IMG/VR virus record: IMGVR_UViG_3300019762_000012 | Location: 1-44,189 of that record | DNA: 44,189 nt | Reading direction: 5' to 3' (one strand) | Origin: a virus | Part shown: piece after piece, positions 30,361 through 40,761 of the stretch | Layout of the letters: every line of letters begins with the position of its first letter | How positions within the stretch are numbered: position 1 is the stretch's first letter | Translations under genes and position numbers: made by a program | Notes under the pieces: generated by a model | Databases searched by the model: none | What the model was told of the DNA's origin: nothing | The model's input: only the letters and a program-made list of their open reading frames with translations

Positions 30361-30614
30361 ATGTAATAGTATTCACATTAGCAGTTAGTTGTCTAGCTGC
30401 TTTTTTCATTCTGCTAATAACTAAATTAGGTATTAGAGAATTTGTACAAACCTTTGGGAATAAGTTGTTTTCAGACATGTTCAATTGTGACTTTTGCCTC
30501 TCCTTCTGGACCGGCTTAATTGTCACTTTATTTTTGGCTACATTTGTAAGTATAGGGGCTTGGGTTATACTAGTCCCATTCATCGCAACAGTAATAACCA
30601 GAAAATTAATATGA
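30351..30614 (+). CDS. DUF1360-like small membrane protein in the tail module
   Basis: This is an 87-residue protein. Two membrane stretches (about 5-26 and 53-83, the latter long enough for two passes) flank C46-x-x-C49 and W53 in FNCDFCLSFW, the signature I associate with small phage membrane proteins of the DUF1360 type. It lies between tail terminator and chaperone genes, where a membrane protein is unexpected. It overlaps the next gene by 4 bases. Confidence 0.65.
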   Translation: MYINVIVFTLAVSCLAAFFILLITKLGIREFVQTFGNKLFSDMFNCDFCLSFWTGLIVTLFLATFVSIGAWVILVPFIATVITRKLI

Positions 30615-31369
30615 AAAAGATTCGAGTAGGTAAGCACATGATTGAGTACTATGACTCAATAGAAGAGTTGCCAGTGAAGAGGTTCCATAAGTTCAATAAG
30701 TATATGCTGATAGACTCAGGTATAGGGTCTGATTTAAACGATGTGAATGAACATATCGATAAAGTGGCACGTTATATAAAGTTTGACACGAAAGCCGCAA
30801 GGACTGAACTGGAGAACCTTAGACAGTCCTTATACCTAATCGCAGAGGGTACGAATGTCAAGCATCTATCATTCGCAATATTAATATATTCCATTGATAG
30901 CAGAGTGATGCATGACATATCGGACGAAAACATAAAGAGGGTGTCTAGGATGATGTCCGATTCACCTAAGAGACTACTGGATCAGTTAATTGATTCGGTT
31001 AAAAAAAAAATTGACCTAGAGCTAAACCAGTATTTCCCTAATCAATTCCAAGACTCTACAACAAAAGAGCACTACGACAAATTAAAGAAGAGAGTCCTGC
31101 TACAGTTACACGAGGCTAAAACGGGGGAGGATAGCAGTAAAAAGGTAGAATCCATAGATAATGAGATATTGATGGACAACAAGCCTAAGACTTTCGCAGG
31201 GAAAGAGAGTATTGAGGTCTTATACGATAAACAATTCGAAGAGAGTTGTATTTATCTACGTAAAGAGCTAGGGGTGGATATTGACAGCATGTCGACTCAG
31301 CAATTCTACAACTCAATAGAATATATAGAAAAAGTAAACAAAGCTAAATCTAAGGCAAATGGCAGATAA
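30611..31369 (+). CDS. Tail assembly chaperone candidate
   Basis: This is a 252-residue helical protein started at the ATG in an ATGA overlap; an earlier in-frame start would run through the membrane protein gene. Position directly before the tape measure defines it as the chaperone candidate. A run of ten A residues (31001-31010) encodes K131-K133. Slipping there by one base either way gives a stop within a few codons and hence a protein of about 134 residues. Siphophage chaperones usually come in two lengths made by slippage, so the short form here may be the slipped one. Confidence 0.7.
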   Translation: MKKIRVGKHMIEYYDSIEELPVKRFHKFNKYMLIDSGIGSDLNDVNEHIDKVARYIKFDTKAARTELENLRQSLYLIAEGTNVKHLSFAILIYSIDSRVMHDISDENIKRVSRMMSDSPKRLLDQLIDSVKKKIDLELNQYFPNQFQDSTTKEHYDKLKKRVLLQLHEAKTGEDSSKKVESIDNEILMDNKPKTFAGKESIEVLYDKQFEESCIYLRKELGVDIDSMSTQQFYNSIEYIEKVNKAKSKANGR

Positions 31370-34300
31370 CCCAATTAAATACAGTGACTTCGTCAGACCC
31401 GACAACAGTATAACCGATGCGATTAAGCAGCTTGAGTCTCTCGGTAAAACTTATGAGAAGACTCTCACTAAGGTGAAAACTGATGCGTCTGCCGCAGAGG
31501 AGGCAATTAAAAAAACGAACGGTGCCACGAAAGAAGGGCAGGAAGTTATAAAAAGAGCTGTTACCGATGCCGAGAAACTTACAGCGGCTAGGAAGAAGCT
31601 AGGCAAGTCCATGACTGAGAATGCTCAACAGTTGGCTGATCTTAAGGAGAGACAACGAGAGCAGAATAATATAAATAAATTGACGGCTAAGCTCAATAAG
31701 TCTCAGGCAGGATCTTACGACAATCTCTCAGCCCAGTACTCCCTTATGAAAATCCGAATCAATAAGATGTCGGAAGAGCAAAGAAGGGCTACTAAGACTG
31801 GACGAGCAATGGTTAGCGGGGCTAACAAGATTTATGCAGAAATGAAAAGACTGCAAGAGGCTACTGGTAAGACTTCATTGAATGTAGGTAACTATACAAT
31901 GAGTATGCGAGAGGCTATCGTTCAGGCTAAGATTTTCGCAAAGGCTCAGGGTAAGGCTGGGGATGCCACCACTATATTAGCACACGTGATAAGCACACAA
32001 CGTAAGAGGGTGCAGGGCTTAACAGGTACTAATAAGAAGTACGAGAATAGTCTAAGAGGGGTCAATGGGGCAGCCGCTAACTTAGGGGCGTCAATTAAGA
32101 CTCTAGCGGGGTCGTATCTAGGACTTATGGGAGCGCGACGACTGATGTCTAGCCTATCGTCTACGATGTTTGACTTCGAGAAAGTAATGAGTGGGGTTAA
32201 AGCCATATCAGGTGCAACTGGGGACGAGTTCACGCAGTTAGAAGAAGATGCACAGAGACTAGGTGCGAGTACATCTAAGACCGCTAAAGAGGTAGGCCTG
32301 TTGCAAACGGAGTATGCTAAGTTGGGATTCTCAACTCAAGAAATACTCGACGCTACAGAGGCCTCTATTCTGTTATCTGAAGCAACTGGTGAAGATGTTG
32401 CACTGGCGGCAGAAACTGCAGGGGCGACTATCCGAGGTTTTGGAAAAGATGCGAGTGAGACAGGCATAGTCGTAGATGTTATGGCTAAGTCCTTCACCTC
32501 TTCAGCTCTGAACCTTAACAGATTCTCTGAGGCGATGGGTTATGTAGCGCCAATCGCTAAAGCTGCTAATATTTCACTGGAGCAAACTACAGCAGCGATG
32601 TCAGCACTTGCCGACGCGGGTATTCATGGTTCTAGAGCGGGAACTGCTCTAAGAATGATTATATCACAATTGGATAAATCGGGTAAACCATTCGGGGAAA
32701 GACTGCAAGCCTTAGCAGAGAAAAATCTAACTCTAGCAGATGCCGAAGACGAGGTGGGGAGAAGGGCACAGACAGCCTTATTAGTATTGGCTGATAACAC
32801 CGATAAGATAGCAGAATTGAAAGATGCCTATGATAATGCTGCGGGTTCGGCCAAAGAGATGGCCGACATACAGAGAGATAATGTCGCCGGAGCAACTAAG
32901 TTACTATCTAGTGCATGGGATGGATTCATTCTTAAATTCACAAAAGGCGGTACCGTAACAAGATCAGTAGTAGATAGTCTTACAGCATTTTTAGGGGTAT
33001 TGACACGAAATGCAGTTATGCTTAAAAACATATCTAAGTTCTTAGTCCTAGCGACGGCCGCATGGGTAGCCTATAAGTTGGCAGTGGTAGCTACTAACTT
33101 AGCCTATAAGTTGCACATAGTAGGGATGTTGAGACTCATAAGAGTGCAAGGACTGACTACAGTAGCCACTAACTTATCAACGGGGGCAATGATAGCCCTT
33201 AACACCGCTATCAAGGCTAACCCAGTAGGACTACTTATCTCTCTTGCAACAGCAGCGGCTTCGGCTCTGTGGTTATTCAGTGACAGTGCAGACGCAGCTA
33301 CTGAAAGCCAAGACAACCTGAACGAGAGTATCAAGGAAAATAAATTCGACGATCTAATAGGTAAGAAAGTGCTCGCTAGAATACTGGAGACACCTGACGC
33401 TATCGATAATGTTGGCGAGGCAATTAAGAAGATGTCTTCCGCTGAACTCTCAGAGTTTGCATCAAGGGTTCAGTCCGAGATGGGGGACCTTAATCGAGAG
33501 ATCAGAAATATGTCTGCGGCAGGATTTATCGACGAAGATACTAGACCTGTATACGATAGAGCTAGGACGTTCTACGAAGGCATTACTGCCCTCATAAAAA
33601 AAGAGCAGGAGAAAACTAAATCCATAGCAGAACTTACAGAGAAAGAAAAAAAGAAATTGGCTAAGGATGAAGCCAATAGAATCAAGTTACGTCTATCCCT
33701 TATGGAAGACGGAGAGATCAAGGAGCTCGCTGTTCTTGCTAACAGTTACGAGCAGAAGAAAAAAGAATTCACGAAACTTGGGCTAGATAAGGTCGCTCTA
33801 GAATATTGGGTGGCCAATGAGAGATATAAGATAAATAAGAAGTACAGAGACCGCGAGACTAAAGAAGAAGAGGACTTTAACAAGAAAATAGAAAGTGAGA
33901 CAGAGAAAGAGATCTTAGCAGACCTTGCAAAACAGGATAAGATCAACGCAGCTAAACTTAAGGCCATCGGGGAGCAGAAAGCCTACGCCATATCTGAGAT
34001 AGATCTGCTTAAAGTTACAGAGGCGGAAAAGACAAAATTGAAGCTACAGGCTGAGAAAGACAGGTTAAAGGCGGTTTTAGACCTTAATAAAAAAGGAGGC
34101 CTAATTTTATCCAAGTTACAGATAGACACTATTAAAAACCAAATTAAAGCGATAGGGGCAGCTATAACAGCCCCCGAAACTAAAGAGTACGATCTTTACT
34201 CCATGGCGGGGCTCAATCTGACAGATGAACAAAAAGATGCAATCGGTAAGTCTACCGAATTTGCAATGGGGCAACTGGCATCATTCCTAGATGCTAAAAT

Positions 34301-35051
34301 ACAAGCAGCTAACAGAGGAGTAGAACTTGCGGACAAGGAAGTCGACAATGCTTGGAGGGTACTAGATGCAGAAATGCAGGCAAGAAGCGAAGGATACGCC
34401 TCTAATGTTTCTCAGGCACAGAAGGACTTAGCCTTAGCCAAAAAGACCCAAGCCTCAGCGCTAAAAGAGCAGGAGAAAGCGAACAAGGCTAAACTATTGA
34501 TGGACTCAATTAACCAAGCTAGTAGTCTGGTAACCTCCTCAGCTCTTATATGGGGACAACTGGGATTCCCTTGGGCGATTCCAGCTCTTGCAGTAATGTG
34601 GGGATCATTTGCATTTTCTAAGGTGAAGGCAGCACAAGTTTCTAAGCCTGCAAAGACTTTTGGAGATGGGGGGATGGGTATCATTGAAGGAGGTTCTCAC
34701 GCTTCAGGTGACGACGTATTATTCGGTAGTGAGAAAGATGGTACCGAGAGAAGAGCTGAAGGAGGAGAAGCTTGGGCTGTACTGAATAAAAGAAGTACAG
34801 CTAAGTACAAGAGATTACTCCCTAGCGTCATAGCTTCCCTGAACAAAGGGGATTTTGAAAAGAAATATGGGAATGCTTATTCTCAGGCTAGTCCTACCAA
34901 TGTAAATGTGGTACAGCAGGGACCTAGCCTAATAGGCTTAGAGCGTGACGTTAAAGAGATAAAGAGACAAGGAGAGAGAAAAATATACACCGATGCTCAA
35001 GGGCACACGGTGGAGACTTATAAAAACCTAAAAACAGTGTATGTCAATTAA
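31359..35051 (+). CDS. Tail tape measure protein
   Basis: This is the longest gene, giving 1230 residues. Residues about 1-200 are coiled coil. Residues about 270-480 match the TP901-type tape measure core (EEDAQRLGASTSKTAKEVG, YAKLGFSTQEILDATEA, AMSALADAGIHGSRAGTALR). Hydrophobic segments lie near 560-585, 623-640 and 1053-1090, and charged coils between. The protein sets tail length (by the usual 1.5 angstrom per residue rule, about 180 nm) and is ejected at infection. Its presence makes a long non-contractile tail likely, as no sheath gene is seen. Confidence 0.95.
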   Translation: MADNPIKYSDFVRPDNSITDAIKQLESLGKTYEKTLTKVKTDASAAEEAIKKTNGATKEGQEVIKRAVTDAEKLTAARKKLGKSMTENAQQLADLKERQREQNNINKLTAKLNKSQAGSYDNLSAQYSLMKIRINKMSEEQRRATKTGRAMVSGANKIYAEMKRLQEATGKTSLNVGNYTMSMREAIVQAKIFAKAQGKAGDATTILAHVISTQRKRVQGLTGTNKKYENSLRGVNGAAANLGASIKTLAGSYLGLMGARRLMSSLSSTMFDFEKVMSGVKAISGATGDEFTQLEEDAQRLGASTSKTAKEVGLLQTEYAKLGFSTQEILDATEASILLSEATGEDVALAAETAGATIRGFGKDASETGIVVDVMAKSFTSSALNLNRFSEAMGYVAPIAKAANISLEQTTAAMSALADAGIHGSRAGTALRMIISQLDKSGKPFGERLQALAEKNLTLADAEDEVGRRAQTALLVLADNTDKIAELKDAYDNAAGSAKEMADIQRDNVAGATKLLSSAWDGFILKFTKGGTVTRSVVDSLTAFLGVLTRNAVMLKNISKFLVLATAAWVAYKLAVVATNLAYKLHIVGMLRLIRVQGLTTVATNLSTGAMIALNTAIKANPVGLLISLATAAASALWLFSDSADAATESQDNLNESIKENKFDDLIGKKVLARILETPDAIDNVGEAIKKMSSAELSEFASRVQSEMGDLNREIRNMSAAGFIDEDTRPVYDRARTFYEGITALIKKEQEKTKSIAELTEKEKKKLAKDEANRIKLRLSLMEDGEIKELAVLANSYEQKKKEFTKLGLDKVALEYWVANERYKINKKYRDRETKEEEDFNKKIESETEKEILADLAKQDKINAAKLKAIGEQKAYAISEIDLLKVTEAEKTKLKLQAEKDRLKAVLDLNKKGGLILSKLQIDTIKNQIKAIGAAITAPETKEYDLYSMAGLNLTDEQKDAIGKSTEFAMGQLASFLDAKIQAANRGVELADKEVDNAWRVLDAEMQARSEGYASNVSQAQKDLALAKKTQASALKEQEKANKAKLLMDSINQASSLVTSSALIWGQLGFPWAIPALAVMWGSFAFSKVKAAQVSKPAKTFGDGGMGIIEGGSHASGDDVLFGSEKDGTERRAEGGEAWAVLNKRSTAKYKRLLPSVIASLNKGDFEKKYGNAYSQASPTNVNVVQQGPSLIGLERDVKEIKRQGERKIYTDAQGHTVETYKNLKTVYVN

Positions 35052-37239
35052 GTATAGATTTAAACTAGATGTAGAGGACGAGGTGTCAGACGTTCACCCT
35101 CTATATAAAGACGATTTGTCTAAGGAGTATGAGATGCAATCCCAACAAAGATTCTACCGTGCCAATCTATCGGGCACATTAAAATTCATAGGGTCCGAAT
35201 TCGAATACCTAAAAAGTAAGGCTTTTGATACTCTGTTTCTATTAACTATCCAGAAGAGTAACGATAATGGTCAGACTTGGGTAGACTACTGGAAAGGTAA
35301 ATTTACCAAGGCTGACGGAAAGTGGGACGAGGATGGCAGAGTCGTAACTGTTAAGGTGGAGACTCTAGATGAATACACAAACCTGATGAAAGGGATAGAC
35401 AAGGAGTATAACCTAGTGAAATTATTACCCTCTATAGAAGGGGTTAAATTGGATAAAAGACCCTTGATACAGATATACACTCCAGGGGAGAATGTAGTGG
35501 GTTGTTTTTTAGGCGGTAATTTTTGGGAGCAAGAAGTAACATCTCCAATCTCTGACTTATCTGAATTAACGGGCACCTATCATTTCGGGAATGCGGGCAC
35601 TTTCACCGAGATAGATTTGACTGGGGCTACGACCCCCTCAGACTCAAATGGGAAGTATTATGAGATATCGGATAAGCCTGCAGGGGTTTATCAATATTAC
35701 GTCCACAACACCAATGGATATGAGATAAGGGCTTATGACGTAATAAATGGTGGCATTCATGAATTAGATTATGAATTAATACGAATTTCTGACGAGGTGG
35801 TGTTATTCCGTGCAGAAGACCAACCTTTCAATTTTACACCAGGGTCATATTCTATCCCTTTTAATTCAGTCTCAGGGGAGTCCTCGGGATCCCCAGATGG
35901 GGCTATCGAGATAGGGGCAATATACGCCCGTGAGGTTTCGGACGTGTTAACCCTACCAGGGGGGCCAACCTACGAGATACCTAGTCCTGACCTTGTGGCA
36001 GATAACAGGAATTATCACCGAGTATCTAACAGGTTCAGTGTAGACGTTCAGTTGTCATTAGCTACGTCACCCAATCCAACCGAATTCGGTAAGTCCGAGA
36101 ATGGTGAATATTTCGAAGAATACACAGAGGGAGGTAAACACTTCCCTGTTGCGAGGAGCACTTGGGGGAGAGTATCCAAGTGGGTCATAGCAGGGGCTAT
36201 AAGCCCCTCAGATGAGATAGCAGGGCGTAAGGAGTATACACTCAGAGATGGCATACCCTTGTCCGAAGCGATTAAGGTATTGGTCAAAGAGATAGACCCT
36301 AATTTAACACACGAGGGCACTGAACTGTATAGTGAATTTTTATACGCAGGATCGACTCTCATCCTAGATGATATAGCCACTGTCCCTACACCTAATCCTA
36401 TTTCAGGGGATATATTCCGGTTAGGCATCACTCCTAAGAGTAATATACTATATGGGGACTATGATCGCCCTGCTGGGAAAGCACCTATAACTCTACAAAG
36501 TATTATGGCTATGCTGAGGGACACATTTCAGTTATATTGGTTCATCGAAAATGATAAATTCAAGATAGAACACATATCATGGTTTAAAAATGGGGGCAGT
36601 TATACGGGTTCACCTTCTATAGGCGCGGATTTGACTAGCTTATCGGACATTAAGAACAAAAAATCTTGGGGTTTCGCAGCTGATAAATTCGAATTTGATA
36701 AGCAGGACATCCCTGAGAGAATAGAATTCAAGTGGATGGACGATTGCACTCAGGCCTTCGAAGGGTATCCTATTGAGATGAGGTCTAACTACGTACACGA
36801 TGGGAAAGTGGATCCTGTCAATGTGGGAGACTTTACTTCGGACATTGATTATATGCTGCTTAATCCGACCGACGTGAACCCTGACGGGTTCGCGTTAATG
36901 ACAACAGATTTAGATAACAATTTAATATACAAGGATATATCTGTAGACAATGTGAGTCTATCTTTGCAAAATGGGATAGTCAGTTGGCTGTACCTTGCCC
37001 CTAGTTTTTGGCGACACGATCTACCCTGCAGAAATGTATTGATGAATAATGCAGATACTCCCATATCTGTGTTGGGCGTGAGTCGGAAGAAAAAACAGCA
37101 GGTTAAATATCCTAGCCCAGAAGACCCTAACCCATTACTGTTGGTGAAAACCCAATTGGGAGAGGGTGAAATTCAAAAAATAAATGTAAATTTGAGTTCA
37201 AGGATGAACGAAATTCAATTGAGATATGACACCGAATAA
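35041..37239 (+). CDS. Distal tail/baseplate protein
   Basis: This 732-residue protein follows the tape measure with an 11-base overlap. The N-terminal part (1-125) looks like a Dit-type beta domain (LSGTLKFIGSEFEYL, LLTIQKSNDNGQTWVDYWKGKF). The middle has long loops and beta strands, and the last third contains RDTFQLYWFIENDKFKIEH, like a tail-associated hub (Tal/gp44-like) fold. It probably joins the tube to the fibres. The precise family is not certain. Confidence 0.7.
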   Translation: MSIKYRFKLDVEDEVSDVHPLYKDDLSKEYEMQSQQRFYRANLSGTLKFIGSEFEYLKSKAFDTLFLLTIQKSNDNGQTWVDYWKGKFTKADGKWDEDGRVVTVKVETLDEYTNLMKGIDKEYNLVKLLPSIEGVKLDKRPLIQIYTPGENVVGCFLGGNFWEQEVTSPISDLSELTGTYHFGNAGTFTEIDLTGATTPSDSNGKYYEISDKPAGVYQYYVHNTNGYEIRAYDVINGGIHELDYELIRISDEVVLFRAEDQPFNFTPGSYSIPFNSVSGESSGSPDGAIEIGAIYAREVSDVLTLPGGPTYEIPSPDLVADNRNYHRVSNRFSVDVQLSLATSPNPTEFGKSENGEYFEEYTEGGKHFPVARSTWGRVSKWVIAGAISPSDEIAGRKEYTLRDGIPLSEAIKVLVKEIDPNLTHEGTELYSEFLYAGSTLILDDIATVPTPNPISGDIFRLGITPKSNILYGDYDRPAGKAPITLQSIMAMLRDTFQLYWFIENDKFKIEHISWFKNGGSYTGSPSIGADLTSLSDIKNKKSWGFAADKFEFDKQDIPERIEFKWMDDCTQAFEGYPIEMRSNYVHDGKVDPVNVGDFTSDIDYMLLNPTDVNPDGFALMTTDLDNNLIYKDISVDNVSLSLQNGIVSWLYLAPSFWRHDLPCRNVLMNNADTPISVLGVSRKKKQQVKYPSPEDPNPLLLVKTQLGEGEIQKINVNLSSRMNEIQLRYDTE

Positions 37240-38077
37240 CAATTTATCTGTATTACCCTTCTACGATTCTATTAATAAGCAGAATCATAGGAAGGACTAC
37301 GCCTTCGGGGAAATTTTCCCCCTTACGGTACCCGACCGGAGAGTTTTACCTTTCCAGATTATAAGGCCTACTAGCCCAGAGAGTATTATAGGTGTTAAAT
37401 TGGTCAACCTGAGTACAGGGGACAGAGTCGGGATTCTAGAGGCATTAGGATCAGCTCTCACCATAAATAGATTCGAAACCGAAGGGTATGACATCATACA
37501 ATGTAACAATATATTACCTATGAATATCAATACCCCTGAAGGTCAATACTATCTAGAACTTGACGACGGGGTGCAATACTTCTATAGCGAGGTATTCTGT
37601 ATCGTCCGAAATACTGATAATTACCTTACCCTTGAATACGGGGATGAGGAGGATCTGATATTTGAGGGAGGGAGAGTGTGCTATGCCGACGGGTTCAGAT
37701 TTCGCGTATATCTCCCGACCCAACTAGGGAGACCAGACTATGAATTTTCAGAGCAAGTGGATGACAGGGATGGGTATAAGTTCATAGAAAAACAGATAAG
37801 TGAAAAAACATATAAATTTAATTTCACCGCCCCTGAATATCTTTGTGATGCGATGCGTCTAGTTAGAATGTCTGATTATGTGACTGTGACCAATAAAGGG
37901 GATTCTTATAACGTGGATTCCTTCCTCATGACACCTACATGGTTAGAGGGAGGGTATCTGGCGAAGGTAGAATGTGAATTTCAGTGTGATACTGTTATAA
38001 AGAAGTTAGGGAGAGCCTCCGGTTCCGAGATACCCAACTTTAATAACGACTTTAATAACGACTTTAATAAAAACTAA
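37226..38077 (+). CDS. Tail tip protein with C-terminal FNND repeats
   Basis: This is a 283-residue beta-rich protein overlapping the previous gene by 14 bases. It starts MTPNNNLSVLPFYDSINKQN and contains strand-rich segments (YYLELDDGVQYFYSEVFCIV) and a C-terminal tail FNNDFNNDFNKN made of 12-base repeats. Located between the hub and the fibre, it is a baseplate or fibre-attachment candidate; I do not recognise the family. Confidence 0.65.
   Translation: MTPNNNLSVLPFYDSINKQNHRKDYAFGEIFPLTVPDRRVLPFQIIRPTSPESIIGVKLVNLSTGDRVGILEALGSALTINRFETEGYDIIQCNNILPMNINTPEGQYYLELDDGVQYFYSEVFCIVRNTDNYLTLEYGDEEDLIFEGGRVCYADGFRFRVYLPTQLGRPDYEFSEQVDDRDGYKFIEKQISEKTYKFNFTAPEYLCDAMRLVRMSDYVTVTNKGDSYNVDSFLMTPTWLEGGYLAKVECEFQCDTVIKKLGRASGSEIPNFNNDFNNDFNKN
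38039..38074 (+). repeat. 12-bp in-frame tandem repeat at a gene end
   Basis: Two perfect copies of TTTAATAACGAC and a third diverged copy (TTTAATAAAAAC) encode FNND-FNND-FNKN at the extreme C-terminus before the stop at 38075-38077. It has the same unit length as the GTQE array at the window ends. Confidence 0.85.
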
Positions 38078-38079
38078 TT

Positions 38080-40749
38080 ATGTGGACAGACCTAAAAGCG
38101 GCTATAGATGCAGTAATTAATACAAATGGGACACAGTCTATAACAGGCGAGATTCTTAGACAGACCCTCAACTCCATAGTGGACAATGTAGGGGAGAATG
38201 CTACTTTCAAAGGCGTAGCCATCCCAAGTGATAATCCAGGCACCCCTGATGGTAATGTATTTTATCTTGCTGTGAAAAAAGGGGTATACCCTAATTTCAA
38301 CGCCTTATCGGTACATGATCAACCTGGCTTCCTGATTTGGGACGGAGAGTGGTCTTTCTCGGGGATAGGCTCGGCTAGTTTCGATGTTTCCGCTAACATA
38401 TCCCGGGATCTCGCCGAGTTCATGAATCTGAGCGTTTTAAAAAATACTAGATTCACGAAGAGTGATTTACATCTCGCTGGGGCAATAAACACTACTGGAG
38501 GGTTCGTAGGGTCTTCTGTTTTTATAAGCTCAGGATATATAGATTTACAGGAGGCCAATGTGATAAGCATAACTGTGCCTGTGAATGAATCTGATGTAGC
38601 TGCATGTTTCTATGGAGACGACTATTCCTTTTTATCGAATGTATATGAACCAGGGGAGAAGGCATCAGTCTTCAAAAATGTAGAAATCCCAGTTGATGCC
38701 AAATATATAAGACTGACATATTGGGCGGAAACGTATAATGATACGGGATTTGAATTCATGGCAGTACTGCAGGACGTAGACCCTATTAATATAAACTCTT
38801 TGCGGGCGAATCTTGCATTATTTACAGGGCAAAACGGGTATGTAAAAATGAAGGGTTGTGATTTAGAATTTTCGGAGTTATACATATTGGATAGAGGGAC
38901 AGGTAAAAGATGTTATCTGACTGACGGGGTCAACGATTACGATGTACTCAATTCCATCACTCTCAGTGATTTTGATGCTATTTATATAGATTACAAGGAC
39001 TTCCTAGATTCGGCACCCGAGGGGGTTGTATCCCTTAAGAACAAAATCTGGACATCTTTGGACGCGACTAATAAGTCAGTAGGTATAGCCATGGATTGTG
39101 ATAGTTTAGGAAATTCAGATTATCACGGTGAGATCTTTGAAATTGTAAAAACCTCAACTCTAGACAAGGTATCCTTAGCTTTAAAAGATAATCATATAGA
39201 GGAAGATAGTAGATTAGACCATAACACTACTACAGATGGAAGCTCCGCGGGGGATTTTGACATACGATTCCCTAACGCTAATAATTATATACAAAAATTA
39301 GGCTCGGGGGAGTCTACATATTTCAAGGTATCCCTGAATACTGATGGGGGGGTGAATCCCGCAATATGGATGTTGGACAAATTACCCGAGAGTTTACGTT
39401 CCCAAAATTGCTTACTATCATTCGAGGCTAAATCTGACATAGCTGACACCTTATTACTGAACACGGACGGGGTGACCCAAGATGTCCAATTGACAACAGA
39501 CTGGAATGCGTATAATATAAATACCACCTTCGGGGAGGTTTATGGTGACATGCGATTGATGTTATATAAAAATGCCAATATAATCTTTTACATAAAGAAC
39601 ATATCACTGTATGCGGGCATTAATGCTAATATAAAGAGTTTAGATATCAGAATGACCGACGTAGAGGGGGCGATAGATGATACTCTCAGATCCTCTGATT
39701 TAAACCTAGATGCGGTACCTGCCCTTTCAGTCAGATTGGGAGAACTCGAATCTCAGGGGATAGGCGTTGTTAACGTGGGCCTTTTTGGGGACAGCTGGAC
39801 CCATGGAGTGGGGACTTATTCAGTAGGATTGATAGCCTATGCAAAATATCTAGTCAGGTTACTCCAAGAGCGTTATGGTTATGCCGGTCTAGGGTGGTTT
39901 GACTTTGGGCAAGCGAGTGCGACAGATATGGGTTGCGCTGACGATGAGGCGGTAACATTCACCAAGAGTGGGGGGTTCACCTATAAAAACCATACTAGTG
40001 ATTGTCTAGGGATAACGATCTCTCACACTTTGATGGAGGTCTCTAGCTGGTATGATTTAACATTTGACCAAGGCAAAGATGTGGATTCTGCAAAAATATG
40101 GTATTACAACGATGCCCATTTCGAGTACAGCGTAGGGGGAGCCTCAGCGACAGAAGTTACCGCAGACGGCATCACGGGTTGGCAGTCTGTCACCATTGTA
40201 GGGGCTATTCCATCTCTCAAGATAACTGCTCTCTCTAATGACTGTATAATTTTTGGGGTAGATTTAAGCTATGGGGATACGGGAGTCAAAGTGCACAAGA
40301 TAGGATGTAGAGGCTTGAATTCCGCGCAAGCGGTTTCGGTAGATGCCAATAATTGGATCCAAGGATTACAATCTTTAAATCTGGATTTTTTCTCCAGTTT
40401 ATTATTCACGAATGATAGGACTCTGGGATTTACGCCTTCCTCTGTGGTAGCCAATACGGAAGAGATCTTCAGCAGGGTTAACTCCGCCTATCCTAATAAG
40501 TTAGATTTCGCAATCATATGTCCGTCGGAAACACCAGGAGGGACTGGAGCATATCCTGTAGGAGAGTACACCTCTTCCCTATTCGATTATGCGGCAGAAC
40601 AGAATATACCCTTCGTGTCCTTAGTACCTATCTTCGGTACGATAGCACAGATAAATGAATTAGGGACGTTCTATGACACTGTACACCCCAACACAACCGG
40701 GATGTATATGATAGGCAGGCACCTAAATAAAAAGTTATTCCTATTCTAA
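38080..40749 (+). CDS. Tail fibre / receptor-binding protein with C-terminal SGNH hydrolase
   Basis: This is an 889-residue protein. Residues 1-110 (GEILRQTLNSIVDNVGENAT, NPGTPDGNVFYLAVKKGVYP) match an attachment region I recall from Bacteroides phage and prophage tail fibres. The middle (120-560) is beta-rich. The C-terminus (566-889) is an SGNH/GDSL esterase: GDSW with the nucleophile S572 and the DTVHP motif with D866 and H869. It probably binds capsular polysaccharide and removes acyl groups during adsorption. It is by far the best host-range determinant here. Confidence 0.88.
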   Translation: MWTDLKAAIDAVINTNGTQSITGEILRQTLNSIVDNVGENATFKGVAIPSDNPGTPDGNVFYLAVKKGVYPNFNALSVHDQPGFLIWDGEWSFSGIGSASFDVSANISRDLAEFMNLSVLKNTRFTKSDLHLAGAINTTGGFVGSSVFISSGYIDLQEANVISITVPVNESDVAACFYGDDYSFLSNVYEPGEKASVFKNVEIPVDAKYIRLTYWAETYNDTGFEFMAVLQDVDPININSLRANLALFTGQNGYVKMKGCDLEFSELYILDRGTGKRCYLTDGVNDYDVLNSITLSDFDAIYIDYKDFLDSAPEGVVSLKNKIWTSLDATNKSVGIAMDCDSLGNSDYHGEIFEIVKTSTLDKVSLALKDNHIEEDSRLDHNTTTDGSSAGDFDIRFPNANNYIQKLGSGESTYFKVSLNTDGGVNPAIWMLDKLPESLRSQNCLLSFEAKSDIADTLLLNTDGVTQDVQLTTDWNAYNINTTFGEVYGDMRLMLYKNANIIFYIKNISLYAGINANIKSLDIRMTDVEGAIDDTLRSSDLNLDAVPALSVRLGELESQGIGVVNVGLFGDSWTHGVGTYSVGLIAYAKYLVRLLQERYGYAGLGWFDFGQASATDMGCADDEAVTFTKSGGFTYKNHTSDCLGITISHTLMEVSSWYDLTFDQGKDVDSAKIWYYNDAHFEYSVGGASATEVTADGITGWQSVTIVGAIPSLKITALSNDCIIFGVDLSYGDTGVKVHKIGCRGLNSAQAVSVDANNWIQGLQSLNLDFFSSLLFTNDRTLGFTPSSVVANTEEIFSRVNSAYPNKLDFAIICPSETPGGTGAYPVGEYTSSLFDYAAEQNIPFVSLVPIFGTIAQINELGTFYDTVHPNTTGMYMIGRHLNKKLFLF

Positions 40750-40761
40750 AATGAAAATACA

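Noticed and set aside
30494-30610. N-terminal extension of the tail chaperone
   Set aside because: It runs in another frame through the membrane protein gene and begins at a weaker start. The ATGA overlap at 30611 is far more natural.
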